Assembly (NCBI RefSeq): GCF_000021925.1
Contig: NC_011830.1
Span: 768,501-832,500 of the forward strand
DNA: 64,000 bases
From: Desulfitobacterium hafniense DCB-2
Lineage (GTDB): Bacteria; Bacillota; Desulfitobacteriia; Desulfitobacteriales; Desulfitobacteriaceae
Reading direction: 5' to 3'
Made by a program: the position numbers and the translations under genes. Every line of letters begins with the position of its first letter. Within the stretch, counting starts at the first letter, position 1. Positions 1 to 8,525 of the stretch are shown here, one piece after another. The notes below the pieces were generated by a model that had not been told where the DNA came from, made no database searches, and was given only the letters and a program-made list of their open reading frames with translations.

Positions 1-1
1 G

Positions 2-421
2 ATCGCCGCCGCCACCAGCGACAAAGCCCTGGTGGCCAATACCCTGGAAGAGCTGGCCGGGAAAATGGGCGTGGACGCGGATGCTTTTGTAGCCACCATC
101 AAACGCTGGAACGCCATGTGCGACGCCGGCGAAGACACCGACTTCCACTTCCCCGGCAAGATGATGCATAAAATAGATACGGCCCCCTTCTACGCAACCA
201 AGGAAATGGCGGAGGCCCTGTGCACCGCCGGCGGCCTGCAGATCACTCCCCGGAGCGAAGTGATGGCTGCCGACGGCCAAGCCATCCCCGGTCTCTATGC
301 CATCGGCAATGTTTCGGGCAGTATGTTTTCCGGGACCTATCCCCACAATCAGAATTGCCTCAGCCACAGCCGCTGCGTTACCTTCGGCTATAATGTGGCC
401 AAAACCCTGGCGGCGCGGTAA
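2..421 (+). CDS. FAD-dependent oxidoreductase (fumarate-reductase flavoprotein type), C-terminal part
   Basis: The frame is open from the left edge of the window, so only the last ~139 residues are present. The stretch GLYAIGNVSGSMFSGTYPH followed by NCLSHSRCVTFGYNVAK is the C-terminal FAD-contact region typical of flavocytochrome-c/fumarate-reductase-like flavoproteins (an 'AxGNxSG' version of the usual 'AAGE' motif). Proteins of this family reduce or oxidise varied substrates, often with a Tat- or Sec-exported form in Desulfitobacterium. The substrate cannot be told from this fragment. A strong hairpin terminator follows 16 bases after the stop, so it ends its transcription unit. Confidence 0.75.
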   Translation: MAAATSDKALVANTLEELAGKMGVDADAFVATIKRWNAMCDAGEDTDFHFPGKMMHKIDTAPFYATKEMAEALCTAGGLQITPRSEVMAADGQAIPGLYAIGNVSGSMFSGTYPHNQNCLSHSRCVTFGYNVAKTLAAR

Positions 422-436
422 GCATAGAACAACAAA

Positions 437-475
437 AGCTTCCCGGAGAGCGATGCCTCTCCGGGAAGCTTTTTC
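437..475 (+). terminator. Rho-independent terminator after flavoprotein gene
   Basis: Perfect 14-bp inverted repeat (AGCTTCCCGGAGAG / CTCTCCGGGAAGCT) with a 6-base loop, followed by TTTT. Confidence 0.85.
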
Positions 476-579
476 CTCTGCTCATGCCTGTTTAAGGAAC
501 AATTCTCAAAACGAATGGGCTCAGATCCCTGCCGAAAATCATACTATAGTAGGGTATCAATCAAGTAACTCTACCGGAG

Positions 580-1491
580 GTGAGTGATCTGGAATGGGTC
601 CTGGCTATTCCCCATGAACAGGCGTTCAAAAGAATGGAGGAACCTTGGGGCGGGGCAAAAACAAGTTACCTGACAGGGATCAAAGAGACTCTGGAAGCAA
701 ACTACGGCCCGATACATTTTACGAGGCTTTATTTTGGCGAGGAATTCTGCGAAAGGGCGTTATCCACGGGAAAAGCTTTGGAAGAGGCAGTTGCTGCGGC
801 CGAAGAACGTGGCTGGGGATTTACTTACGTCACCCCCTATCTGACTGAGACCGGACTGACTAAAGTCCGGCTGCTGCTGGACATCCTGGCCCAAACAAAA
901 CCTGAGGCTGAGGTGGTGATCAATGACTGGGGTGTGCTGGATTGGGTGACAGAGCATCACCCCACCTTTACCCCCGTTCTGGGCCGGCTGATGAATAAAA
1001 TTATCCGGGACCCCCGGATGCCGGATTCCCTGCGGAATTCGCCGGACCAAACGGTGATGCACAAGTTCCGGACCTGCAATCTGGCCGGGGGAGAGATGAA
1101 GGACCTGCTTGACCAGTATCAGGTAAAACGGATTGAACTGGATTATCCCCCTCAGGGACTGGACCCGAATCTGCCCGCCTGGGGTTATGACATCTCCTTA
1201 TCTATCCCTTATGGCGTGATTATGACAGGCCGGATTTGTCTGATGCAATCCTGGGGATTGGCTGCCGGGGAAAAGTTCAGAACCACCGGGCCGTGCCCCC
1301 GGAGATGCCGGTTAGGCTGGCTGGAGCTGTCCGACCCCAGTGGCCGGGTTAAGAAAGATCAGGATTGGCAAATCATGCAGAAGGGAAACACTGTCTTTTA
1401 TCGTCAAAGCAAAGAATTCCTGGCTGAGATTTTGACCGAGGCGGAAAAAACCGGGGTCAGCCGGATGATCTTCCAGCCGGAGCCAATCTAA
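580..1491 (+). CDS. U32-associated conserved protein with four-Cys pattern
   Basis: 303-residue protein of no firmly recognised function, directly followed (32 bases) by a U32-peptidase-family gene, so the two probably form one unit. Its cysteines (about residues 167, 221, 239 and 243; the last two in CPRRC) resemble the four-Cys iron-sulfur pattern of U32-family proteins such as UbiV; that is an inference. The start is awkward: the only in-frame canonical start, GTG at 580, overlaps the good Shine-Dalgarno GGAGGTG itself, and an in-frame stop lies at 550. Either the GTG is used with a weaker upstream site or initiation is at a non-standard CTG at 589, which is 8 bases from GGAGG. Confidence 0.7.
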   Translation: MSDLEWVLAIPHEQAFKRMEEPWGGAKTSYLTGIKETLEANYGPIHFTRLYFGEEFCERALSTGKALEEAVAAAEERGWGFTYVTPYLTETGLTKVRLLLDILAQTKPEAEVVINDWGVLDWVTEHHPTFTPVLGRLMNKIIRDPRMPDSLRNSPDQTVMHKFRTCNLAGGEMKDLLDQYQVKRIELDYPPQGLDPNLPAWGYDISLSIPYGVIMTGRICLMQSWGLAAGEKFRTTGPCPRRCRLGWLELSDPSGRVKKDQDWQIMQKGNTVFYRQSKEFLAEILTEAEKTGVSRMIFQPEPI

Positions 1492-1523
1492 ACGGAGTCA
1501 TTGATCGCTCAGGGAGGTGTATA

Positions 1524-2555
1524 ATGAACATCCTGGCACCGGTAAGTTCCGTAAAGGAAGCGGAACAATTAATCGCCCATGGCGCCGACGAACTTTATTG
1601 CGGAATAGGGCTGGGGGCATTGAAGAACAGGCCGGGGAACACGGACCGGGAAATCTGGATCAACCGCCGTGAATCAGGCAACGCCAACATCCCCGACCTG
1701 GAAAGCTTGTCGCTGCTGGTTGATCACGCCCATGCCCAAGGGAAAAAGGTCTACCTGACCTTGAATCAACCGGGCTATGCTCAGGATCTCTATGGGGAGA
1801 TTCTGGCTTTTGTCAGAGAGGTCAAAAAGAGCTGCCAGGTGGATGCTTTTATCGTTGCTGATCCGGGGCTGATCCGGATGCTGATCGGGAAGGAACCGGA
1901 TATGGTGATTCATGTCAGCAGCCTGGCCGGGGTTTTAAACAGCTCCGCCGTCCTGTTTTTTAAGAAGCTGGGCGTCAAACGCATCGTTTTTCCCCGTTAT
2001 CTGGAGGCGGAGACCCTTAAGAAGATCATGGACAGGGCGGGGGAGGATCTGGAATATGAAGTCTTTATCCTCAACGACGGGTGTATGTTTGAGGAATCCC
2101 ACTGCCATGTCAGTCATCAGTTCGGCGGTGCCTTCTGTCATAATCCGGCCTGGCGGTATAAGCTGATCCCGCCGGAAGAGGGCGGGATTCTGGAGACCTG
2201 GAAGTTAAGAAACTTAAAAATTGCCGGGGAGACCTTTGAGGGCAATGTGGAGGAATGGAAAAGGTGGCAATGGCTCGGAATTAAGAACGGCGGCGGCTAT
2301 ATCGGCGCAAAATATCCGCTGGGCATGTGCGGTCTGTGCACCTTGCCCGAATATCGGGATATGGGGATAACCTCCTTGAAAATTGTGGGCAGAGAGGCCC
2401 CTCTGAGCAAGAAAATCAAGAGCGTCCAACTGCTAAAGAAGGTCTTGGACTATCAAAGGGAAGAGCATCTGCCCGATGAAGTGCGGGATTATGCCAGGAG
2501 GACTAAGGGAGCCAGGCTGCTTTGCGGGAGCGGGTATATGTGTTATGAACGCTGA
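1524..2555 (+). CDS. Peptidase U32 family protein
   Basis: 343 residues beginning MNILAPVSSVKEAEQLIAHGADELYCG, the hallmark N-terminus of U32-family TIM-barrel proteins (collagenase-like YegQ, UbiU/UbiV, RlhA relatives). Cysteines cluster in the second half (DGCMFEESHCH, FCHNPAW, CGLCTLPEY), consistent with the [4Fe-4S]-binding four-Cys motif seen in UbiU/V and RlhA. Members act in hydroxylation-type or modification reactions rather than proteolysis; the precise substrate is not evident here. The ribosome site GGGAGGTG precedes ATG 1524. The gene is partnered with the upstream four-Cys protein and ends at a strong hairpin. Confidence 0.85.
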   Translation: MNILAPVSSVKEAEQLIAHGADELYCGIGLGALKNRPGNTDREIWINRRESGNANIPDLESLSLLVDHAHAQGKKVYLTLNQPGYAQDLYGEILAFVREVKKSCQVDAFIVADPGLIRMLIGKEPDMVIHVSSLAGVLNSSAVLFFKKLGVKRIVFPRYLEAETLKKIMDRAGEDLEYEVFILNDGCMFEESHCHVSHQFGGAFCHNPAWRYKLIPPEEGGILETWKLRNLKIAGETFEGNVEEWKRWQWLGIKNGGGYIGAKYPLGMCGLCTLPEYRDMGITSLKIVGREAPLSKKIKSVQLLKKVLDYQREEHLPDEVRDYARRTKGARLLCGSGYMCYER

Positions 2556-2565
2556 CTGCGGACCA

Positions 2566-2608
2566 CAAGACCCCGGAGAGATGTTTGCTCTCTCCGGGGT
2601 CTTGTTTG
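2566..2608. terminator. Bidirectional-looking hairpin terminator between convergent genes
   Basis: Perfect 15-bp inverted repeat (CAAGACCCCGGAGAG / CTCTCCGGGGTCTTG) with a 9-base loop and a short TTT tail. It lies between the convergent ends of the U32 gene and the Ig-like-domain gene and may serve both. Confidence 0.75.
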
Positions 2609-2624
2609 CGGTCTTGCTGAGAAA

Positions 2625-3938
2625 CTACCGAATCGTCACCCGGCTGCCATCCGATGTTTTTTCAATCGTTGGCGAGTAAATCCCGGCAGCGTTTTTGATA
2701 TTGATTTGGAAGGTTGCAGGGTCACCGGTTACCTGATCTCCAGAATCCACTAAATGTTTGGCAATATAAGTGTAGGTTCCGTCGTTATTATTGACTTCCA
2801 CGAAACTATCAGGATTGCTGCCGTTAATCTTGAAGTTGCTGAGTTTGGCCACAGCTTCATCCGTAGTGAATTTTAGAGTAATGACATCGCCGATAGTAGC
2901 TTTGGTGGGATCTGTATTATCAGAAGAAATCGCTACCTTGGAGATTCTGGCGTACTTAGGAATGATCGTGACTGTACTTCCGTCAGATGTGGCTTCAATA
3001 GTCTGAGAGTAGATCCCTGCGGCGTCCCTGACATTGATTTGGAAGGTTGCCGGGACACCTGTAATCGGATCGCCGGAATCCACTAAATGAGTTGCGGTAT
3101 AGACATTGCCGGTATGTGTGAACCGATCCGGGTTGCTTCCATTGATCTTGAAGTTGTTTAATTGTGTCACAGGCACACTGGCGGTAAAGGTCAGAACAAT
3201 GGTATCGCCATGCATAGCTTTTGTCGTATCGGCGTTATTGGAGGAAATCTTTACATTGCTGATGATGGGTTGGGCTGTGACATTGACCGTGCAGTGAGCG
3301 GTCTTTGAGCCCTCCGCTGTTGTGACCGTAATCGTTGTCACACCTGGGGTCAAGGGAGTCACCACACCCTTGCTGTTAACCGTGGCTACGTTTGAGTTGC
3401 TGGATGTCCAGGTTACCTTCTTGTTCGTGGCGTTGCTGGGGGATATAGTGGCTTTTAAAGTCCCTGTTGCTCCCCCTGCCGACAGATTCATGGCGGATTG
3501 ATTCAAGGTGACGCCCGTTACACTGATTTTCCCGGTTCCCCGGGGATCAGCTACAGTCACCTTACATTTTGCCGACTTGCGCCCATCTTCCGTTGTCACA
3601 GTGACATAGGCTTTGCCTGCCTTGACACCGGTGACCTTTCCGTTGGCGTCCACTGTTGCGACCTCTGTGTTGCTGGATGTCCAGGTGACCTTTTGATTCG
3701 CTTTAGAGGGAGCGATTTTCACGGCCAGAGTAGCACTATCCCCGACCTTAAGGAACATCCGTTTCTTCAAAATTATTGCCGATACTTTATGAGTTTTGCA
3801 ATCCTTGGAGCTGCTTTGGATGGATTTTTCATGGGACTGAGCCCAGGATGGGGGTGCCGCCAGCACAGGCAATGAGGAAGACAGGAATAAACCCACTATA
3901 CAGACCGTTGCGAATAGAGCTTTAAACTTTCGTTTCAC
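2625..3938 (-). CDS. Secreted bacterial Ig-like (BIG2) repeat protein
   Basis: 437 residues. A Sec signal peptide (positively charged start, hydrophobic core, cleavage near LPVLAA) is followed by two BIG_2-type Ig-like domains (about residues 50-130 and 137-222, each with KVTWTSSN and VATV motifs). Two ~105-residue tandem repeats follow (about 223-325 and 330-437), each containing FKINGSNPD and HLVDSGD. No sortase signal, SLH domain or catalytic motif is visible, so it is probably a secreted or loosely wall-bound adhesin-like or structural protein. The start is GTG 3938, with GGGAGG upstream on the minus strand. Confidence 0.85.
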   Translation of the reverse strand: MKRKFKALFATVCIVGLFLSSSLPVLAAPPSWAQSHEKSIQSSSKDCKTHKVSAIILKKRMFLKVGDSATLAVKIAPSKANQKVTWTSSNTEVATVDANGKVTGVKAGKAYVTVTTEDGRKSAKCKVTVADPRGTGKISVTGVTLNQSAMNLSAGGATGTLKATISPSNATNKKVTWTSSNSNVATVNSKGVVTPLTPGVTTITVTTAEGSKTAHCTVNVTAQPIISNVKISSNNADTTKAMHGDTIVLTFTASVPVTQLNNFKINGSNPDRFTHTGNVYTATHLVDSGDPITGVPATFQINVRDAAGIYSQTIEATSDGSTVTIIPKYARISKVAISSDNTDPTKATIGDVITLKFTTDEAVAKLSNFKINGSNPDSFVEVNNNDGTYTYIAKHLVDSGDQVTGDPATFQINIKNAAGIYSPTIEKTSDGSRVTIR

Positions 3939-4122
3939 TAGATTGTACCTCCCTTAATCGTATTCACTGTTTTAATACGAAAATTCAACGGTATTTTGTG
4001 GGGAGGCTTCCATATTTTTAATTTAAGTAAAAACAGCTATGATGTTTATCTTCCTCCAAAAGAAGAGTACGTGCAAAAGCTGGGCGCTCAGCTCATTTTC
4101 CAAATTGGCGATTATCAAAAAT

Positions 4123-4164
4123 TTAGTATACGCTAAATATTTCAAAAGGGTTTTTCTTTATACT
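4123..4164 (+). promoter_or_regulatory. Dehalobox-like promoter before chemoreceptor gene
   Basis: Palindrome TTAGTATACGCTAA at 4123-4136 and -10 hexamer TATACT at 4159-4164. The first base of the -10 is 29.5 bp from the box centre, the same distance as at the cprB and cprZ promoters in this window. CprK binds TTAAT-N4-ATTAA boxes; the A-to-G variant here recurs at other rdh promoters of the window. It is the only promoter-like element seen in the 264-base gap. Confidence 0.75.
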
Positions 4165-4202
4165 ATTCTGGTACCAATATTTACAAAGGAAGGATGCCGT
4201 CC

Positions 4203-5480
4203 ATGAAATTATCTTTATCAAAGAAGATCTTCGGGTTCCTTTTGGCTGCTCTATGTGTATTCCTGGTGCTGGCAGGAGCTAATATCGCCCTGCTGCGTGC
4301 GGCGGTGGACCACCGGGAGGAGCTGTCTCAGCTGACGGCTGTGCTCAACATCGCCCTGCCCCTGGCCGGTTTGTTGCTGGGAGGAATTGCTGTCAATCTG
4401 CTTTTTCGCCATTCCAGAGTGTTGAATCTGAGCAATGATTTTTACCAGCAGATAGGCACAGGCAATCTTACGGAGCAGATGGCCAACCAGTATCGGGCCA
4501 AAATCGGTGAAGCTTTTGAAGTGCAATTCAAAATGCTTCAGGGGCGCCGGATGCTGGTCAAAAAACTTTCCGACACCTCCGCTGATTTGGAAATGACCGG
4601 CGGTGAACTGACGGCGGCGGTCAAAGATGCCTTTGCTGTGAGCGGGGATATTGCTCGTATCCTGGAGCAGCTGGCTGCCGGAGCCAAAGAACAGGCCTTG
4701 ACTCTGGAAAACACCACCAGAATTATCGAAAAGCTGTCGGTCCATGCCGACGAGGTGGCAAAAAACACCGGGAATGTAGGCCATAGCAGTGCCAAAGCGG
4801 CGGAGGCAGCGGAAGCGGGCTTGCTCCAGGCGGAAAATATGATGCAAAAAATAGAGGAAATCAGCGACCTTTCGGTTCAGACAGTTGAAGTAGTGGCCAT
4901 GCTGGGAGAGCACTCCACCCGGATCGGGCAAATCGTGGATGTAATCAAGGGGATAGCCGATCAAACCAATTTATTAGCTCTGAACGCGGCCATTGAAGCC
5001 GCTCGAGCCGGCGAACAGGGCAGAGGATTTGCCGTTGTGGCGGAGGAGGTGCGGAAGCTGGCTGAACAATCATCGTCTTCCACAGCTCAGATCGCCCAAT
5101 TGATCGAGGGGATGCAGGAAGAGACGGCACGGGTCGTTGCAGTGATGCAGAAATCGAAGGATGAAGTGGCGGCAGGTGTTGAAACGGTCAGGTTGGCCGG
5201 CGATTCCTTTCAGGTTATTGTCCGGGAAATCAACACTCTGGCAGAGCAGCTGAATCAATTCTCTGCAGCGTCCCGGGAGATGGCGGCCGGAACCGGGCAG
5301 ACCACCGGCTTAATCCAAAGCATCGGTGCTATTGCTGAAGAAACAGCCGCCAGTACTGAAGAGGTATCCGGTTTAGCGAAAAAACAGGCTGCTCAGATGG
5401 AGCTCGTCAACCACTCGGCAGAAAACCTGGATCGGGTCAGGAAAGGTCTGGCCGGTCTTGTTGCCCAGAACAAACTATAA
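4203..5480 (+). CDS. Methyl-accepting chemotaxis protein with minimal extracellular part
   Basis: 425 residues from ATG 4203; an upstream in-frame ATG at 4194 abuts the ribosome site AAAGGAAGG, so 4203 is preferred. Two membrane spans (about residues 9-30 and 44-66) enclose only ~15 outside residues. A HAMP-like linker and a complete MCP signalling domain follow, including the conserved hairpin tip (NLLALNAAIEAARAGEQGRGF). The receptor therefore lacks a periplasmic ligand-binding domain and probably senses within the membrane or through partners. It is preceded by a dehalobox with class II spacing, which places it in the organohalide-response regulon by inference. Confidence 0.92.
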   Translation: MKLSLSKKIFGFLLAALCVFLVLAGANIALLRAAVDHREELSQLTAVLNIALPLAGLLLGGIAVNLLFRHSRVLNLSNDFYQQIGTGNLTEQMANQYRAKIGEAFEVQFKMLQGRRMLVKKLSDTSADLEMTGGELTAAVKDAFAVSGDIARILEQLAAGAKEQALTLENTTRIIEKLSVHADEVAKNTGNVGHSSAKAAEAAEAGLLQAENMMQKIEEISDLSVQTVEVVAMLGEHSTRIGQIVDVIKGIADQTNLLALNAAIEAARAGEQGRGFAVVAEEVRKLAEQSSSSTAQIAQLIEGMQEETARVVAVMQKSKDEVAAGVETVRLAGDSFQVIVREINTLAEQLNQFSAASREMAAGTGQTTGLIQSIGAIAEETAASTEEVSGLAKKQAAQMELVNHSAENLDRVRKGLAGLVAQNKL

Positions 5481-5548
5481 CAAAGCGGCCTGAAACGAAA
5501 AGGCTGAGCAGCTTTATTACTTTCACACCCTGGCTCAATTTGACGAAT

Positions 5549-5590
5549 TTAGTCCAGGCTAAATAAATATCCAGGCAAAACAGCTATAAT
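5549..5590 (+). promoter_or_regulatory. Dehalobox-like promoter of the 5689 regulator gene
   Basis: Box TTAGTCCAGGCTAA at 5549-5562 and a perfect -10 TATAAT at 5585-5590; centre to -10 first base is 29.5 bp. The surrounding bases are closely similar to the promoter at 28345. Confidence 0.8.
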
Positions 5591-5688
5591 TAATTCCAAA
5601 TATAATTCTTTCATTACTGCATTTTACCCCGCCTTTCCTGGTGAAGCAATTAACAAAGTCATCTATAGCTGGTCTGGAGGATAAAACA

Positions 5689-6375
5689 ATGGGAGAAATT
5701 CTTAAAAATTATATTTTTCCGGATACATTTTATCCGGTGCCTAAATTTAAAGACTATATCTATTTAGGCTCACAACGCAGTTACTGTAAGGGGGAAACCG
5801 TCTTATTACCTGACGAAGTGCTGGGCAGAATTATTTTTGTGCTTTCCGGCAAACTCAATGTCTCCAAGATCACCGAAGACGGCAGAGAAAAATTTGTCTA
5901 TTCTGCCGGGCAGTTTTGCTTTATGGACAGATTATTTACATTTGAAAATGACCATATGCAGATTGTGGCTATCGAAGACAGTAAAGTCTGCCTTTTCAGC
6001 AAAGAACAACTTTTGGCAGCCTTTAAGCAAGATGAAGAACTCATTATTGATGTTTTACGGCATTATGATTCCAAGGTGTATTACTTTATGAATCTAAACA
6101 GTGAAATTAATCTGTATTCCCCTTCGGTCAGGCTTTTGCGCTTATTTTATGAACTGAGCCACTCCAAAGGAGAATATGACAAGGGAGTTTGGAAAGTTGA
6201 GATAGAACTGACCAATAAAAAGATTTCGGAAATCACCGGACTTCATTATGTCACCGTAAGCAAGATATTAGGAAGTCTCAAAAAGGCAGGAATTCTTAAA
6301 AAAAGAAAAAGTAAAATTATTATTTATGATCTGGAAAAACTAAAAGCTCTTCTCGAAGAGGGGATAGCTTATTAA
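5689..6375 (+). CDS. cprK: CprK-like Crp/Fnr-family regulator (paralogue)
   Basis: 228 residues from ATG 5689, 8 bases after CTGGAGG; the longer GTG form at 5641 lacks a ribosome site. An N-terminal cAMP-binding-type beta-barrel (about 20-115), a dimer helix, and a C-terminal helix-turn-helix with recognition helix ISEITGLHYVTVSKILG align with CprK. CprK proteins bind halogenated phenols and then activate rdh genes from dehaloboxes. The gene has its own dehalobox promoter and is followed by a terminator and then an rdhBA pair. The ligand is unknown. Confidence 0.88.
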   Translation: MGEILKNYIFPDTFYPVPKFKDYIYLGSQRSYCKGETVLLPDEVLGRIIFVLSGKLNVSKITEDGREKFVYSAGQFCFMDRLFTFENDHMQIVAIEDSKVCLFSKEQLLAAFKQDEELIIDVLRHYDSKVYYFMNLNSEINLYSPSVRLLRLFYELSHSKGEYDKGVWKVEIELTNKKISEITGLHYVTVSKILGSLKKAGILKKRKSKIIIYDLEKLKALLEEGIAY

Positions 6376-6387
6376 CTGACTGATAGG

Positions 6388-6425
6388 AACTGCTTTCTCA
6401 GCGCAGCGTTGAAAGCAGTTTTTTT
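6388..6425 (+). terminator. Rho-independent terminator after cprK-like gene
   Basis: Stem AACTGCTTTC / GAAAGCAGTT with a 13-base loop followed by TTTTT. Confidence 0.85.
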
Positions 6426-6455
6426 GTTGAGATTATCTTGGCGAATCAGCAAAAA

Positions 6456-6497
6456 GTAGCCATGGCAAATAAAGCAGAAAGAGAAATCAGGTACAAT
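6456..6497 (+). promoter_or_regulatory. Degenerate dehalobox and -10 before rdhBA
   Basis: GTAGCCATGGCAAA at 6456-6469 keeps both half-sites of the variant box (compare TTAGCATATGCAAA elsewhere) and has -10 TACAAT at 6492-6497, exactly 29.5 bp from the centre. The match to the palindrome is weaker than at other sites, so the geometry is the main support. Confidence 0.6.
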
Positions 6498-6520
6498 ATC
6501 CTTAAAAAGGGGGTGAAAAA

Positions 6521-6832
6521 ATGGGAACTATCCTGATTTTTTTGGCGGGAATATTATTTCTGGCCGGAATACTTTTTATTAAACCCTATGCCCAAAAGAA
6601 TGTAATGTGGAAAACCGTGCTTATTTGGGCTTTATACGGGGTGGGGAGCGCCGTTTTATGGATGGGCGTTTCCTTTATTTATCTGAATGCCGCGGTTGGT
6701 CACACCAAGGCCACCAGCACAGCTATCTTCTTATTCGGAGGACTCACCGTTGTTATCGCTGTGATTCTGGCACGCGTGTTAGGATTCATCGGTAATAACA
6801 AAAGCAAAACTATGGAGTCAATATCTTCATGA
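6521..6832 (+). CDS. rdhB: RdhB membrane anchor for reductive dehalogenase
   Basis: 103-residue hydrophobic protein with three predicted membrane helices and the signature GVSFIYLNAAVGHTKATSTAIF shared with the RdhB/CprB proteins at 29263, 31297 and 53381. RdhB proteins are thought to hold the exported catalytic subunit at the outer face of the cytoplasmic membrane. GGGGGTG lies before ATG 6521. Its stop overlaps the rdhA start by four bases, indicating translational coupling. Confidence 0.92.
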   Translation: MGTILIFLAGILFLAGILFIKPYAQKNVMWKTVLIWALYGVGSAVLWMGVSFIYLNAAVGHTKATSTAIFLFGGLTVVIAVILARVLGFIGNNKSKTMESISS

Positions 6833-8220
6833 AAGGACTGATCAGGTTGGCCGATTCTTCAAAAAACCAAAATACTTCGGAACAAAAACTTCAGTTAAGC
6901 CGCCGGGGTTTCTTGAAAACCGGAGCGGCAGCCGCTGCCCTGGGTGTTCTTGGCGCGGTTAAGGCGCCATCCAAAGTAGCTGCAGCCGCGGTAAACAACT
7001 ATGAGTACATTCCACCCGGAAAAGGGCAATGGTCTAAGCTGAGACCCAAGCCTAATTATGGAGGCGCTTCGGTCAGGCTCGCCGAACATAATGACCAATG
7101 GCTTGGTACCTCGAAGATTGTAGGGACGGTAAACAAGTCCAAAGAAAGCGATATGGGGTTTACACTGGCTATGGAGGGGAAATTAGGCCCCAAGGCCCAG
7201 GCGGGGTTCTATACGATCGGGCTCAGACATCCCCTGAGTGATGCCATGGGAATGGCTATTGCACCCATTTCCGATACTATGTGGGTGGAAGGTCATACCA
7301 GGCCGGAAAAACTCCCGATACCTGATCCCGAGCAGATGTCCATGCATATTAAGGATGTTGCTTATTATCTGAGAGCGGATGAGGTCGGGATCGGAAATAT
7401 GCCGGAATACGCTTATTACTCCCATAAAATGCAGCCTTCGATGATAGGGGTTATCGCGGGTATGGTGCCAAAGGGGACACCTTTCGAAGATGTACCCTAT
7501 GAGGAGAAATTGCCCTATGTCATCGTTGTGGCGGTCGAGCAGCACTTGGAGACCTATCTGGCCTCGACCGGTTATGATGGCATTTCAGACTCCCAATCTT
7601 TTCGAAGTTATCATGCCACAGCCAATATTGCCCTGATTATAGCCCAATACATCAGAGGCTTGGGTTATCATGCCAGAGCGCATCACTTTGGCAACTATGG
7701 GGCTGTAATGGCGCCTTGCATGATCGCGGCAGGGATGGGGGAACTTACCCGGACAGGGGACACGGTAGCCCATCCGCGCATGGGGTATCGCAACAAAGTG
7801 GCGGCGATCACCACGGATCTCCCTTTAGTCCCGGATAAACCCATCGATTTTGGCATGGCGGATTTCTGCCGTGTGTGCAATAAGTGTGCCGATAACTGCC
7901 CTGCTGAAGCGATCACCCATGACAAAGACATGGTTGAATACAACGGCTATCTGCGTTGGAACAGTGATTATAAAAAATGCGCTGAATTCAGAGCAGGCAA
8001 CGATGAAGGAGTCAGCTGCGGAAGGTGTATCAAAGTATGTCCGTGGAGTTCCAAAGAGGATTCCTGGTTCCATGAAGCCGGCATATGGGTGGGGAGCAAA
8101 GGAGAGGCCGCCTCAAAGCTCTTAAAAGGGATTGATGACATGTTCGGTTATGGCACGGAGATTGTCGATAAACATAAATGGTGGCTGGAATGGCCGGAAT
8201 TGTATAAATTCGATTATTGA
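6829..8220 (+). CDS. rdhA: Reductive dehalogenase catalytic subunit RdhA
   Basis: 463 residues. It starts with a twin-arginine signal (SRRGFLKTGAAAAALG at about 24-40), followed by the corrinoid-binding core. Near the C-terminus are two ferredoxin-type cluster motifs, CRVCNKCADNCP (about 347-358) and CGRCIKVCP (about 397-405). It belongs to the CprA-like group (the end [10 protein letters not shown] is shared with the genes at 29612, 31616 and 53705). It reduces an organohalide outside the membrane, replacing halogen with hydrogen; the substrate is not deducible. It is coupled to rdhB by an ATGA overlap and ends at a hairpin. Confidence 0.95.
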   Translation: MKGLIRLADSSKNQNTSEQKLQLSRRGFLKTGAAAAALGVLGAVKAPSKVAAAAVNNYEYIPPGKGQWSKLRPKPNYGGASVRLAEHNDQWLGTSKIVGTVNKSKESDMGFTLAMEGKLGPKAQAGFYTIGLRHPLSDAMGMAIAPISDTMWVEGHTRPEKLPIPDPEQMSMHIKDVAYYLRADEVGIGNMPEYAYYSHKMQPSMIGVIAGMVPKGTPFEDVPYEEKLPYVIVVAVEQHLETYLASTGYDGISDSQSFRSYHATANIALIIAQYIRGLGYHARAHHFGNYGAVMAPCMIAAGMGELTRTGDTVAHPRMGYRNKVAAITTDLPLVPDKPIDFGMADFCRVCNKCADNCPAEAITHDKDMVEYNGYLRWNSDYKKCAEFRAGNDEGVSCGRCIKVCPWSSKEDSWFHEAGIWVGSKGEAASKLLKGIDDMFGYGTEIVDKHKWWLEWPELYKFDY

Positions 8221-8254
8221 TATTGAGAGCCCCTTCCCGTTTTTCCTATATAGA

Positions 8255-8285
8255 AATCATGCGGCGTATAATCCGCCGCATGATT
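8255..8285 (+). terminator. Hairpin after rdhA
   Basis: 12-bp inverted repeat AATCATGCGGCG / CGCCGCATGATT with a 7-base loop. The T-tract is weak. Confidence 0.6.
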
Positions 8286-8376
8286 TATTAACAAACCATG
8301 TTTCAGCCTCTGATTCATTTTACTCCATAGCTGGAACGTTCAGCACACTGGAGGGGTACTCCACAGATATGCCAAA

Positions 8377-8424
8377 GAACTGTATCACTGGATATAGGGG
8401 CAATATGTCTAAACAACGTATAAT
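8377..8424 (+). promoter_or_regulatory. Promoter with 28-bp block shared with the 13394 rdh operon
   Basis: Positions 8377-8404 are identical to 13301-13328, and the match goes on with one change each at 8406 and 8411. In both copies a -10 hexamer (here TATAAT 8419-8424) starts 42 bases after the first base of the block. Inside is the inverted repeat TATC-N4-GATA (8383-8394), centred 30.5 bp before the -10, the usual place for a class II Crp/Fnr activator. The rest of the 305-base gap holds only the rdhA hairpin. Confidence 0.65.
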
Positions 8425-8525
8425 GAGAACCGAAACGGAAAATAAAGGAGGGGATAATGACACGAAGACGTATGTAGGGGAGAGCTTTTCAATAATTAGG
8501 CAGAGAAAAGGAGATGGATAGTGAT

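Noticed and set aside
297..587. 96-codon ORF over the flavoprotein end and terminator
   Set aside because: Runs through a perfect terminator hairpin and overlaps two real genes; no ribosome site.
8132..8521. 129-codon plus-strand ORF overlapping the rdhA end and the promoter gap
   Set aside because: Out of frame with rdhA, composition not coding-like, and it covers the shared promoter block; shadow frame.
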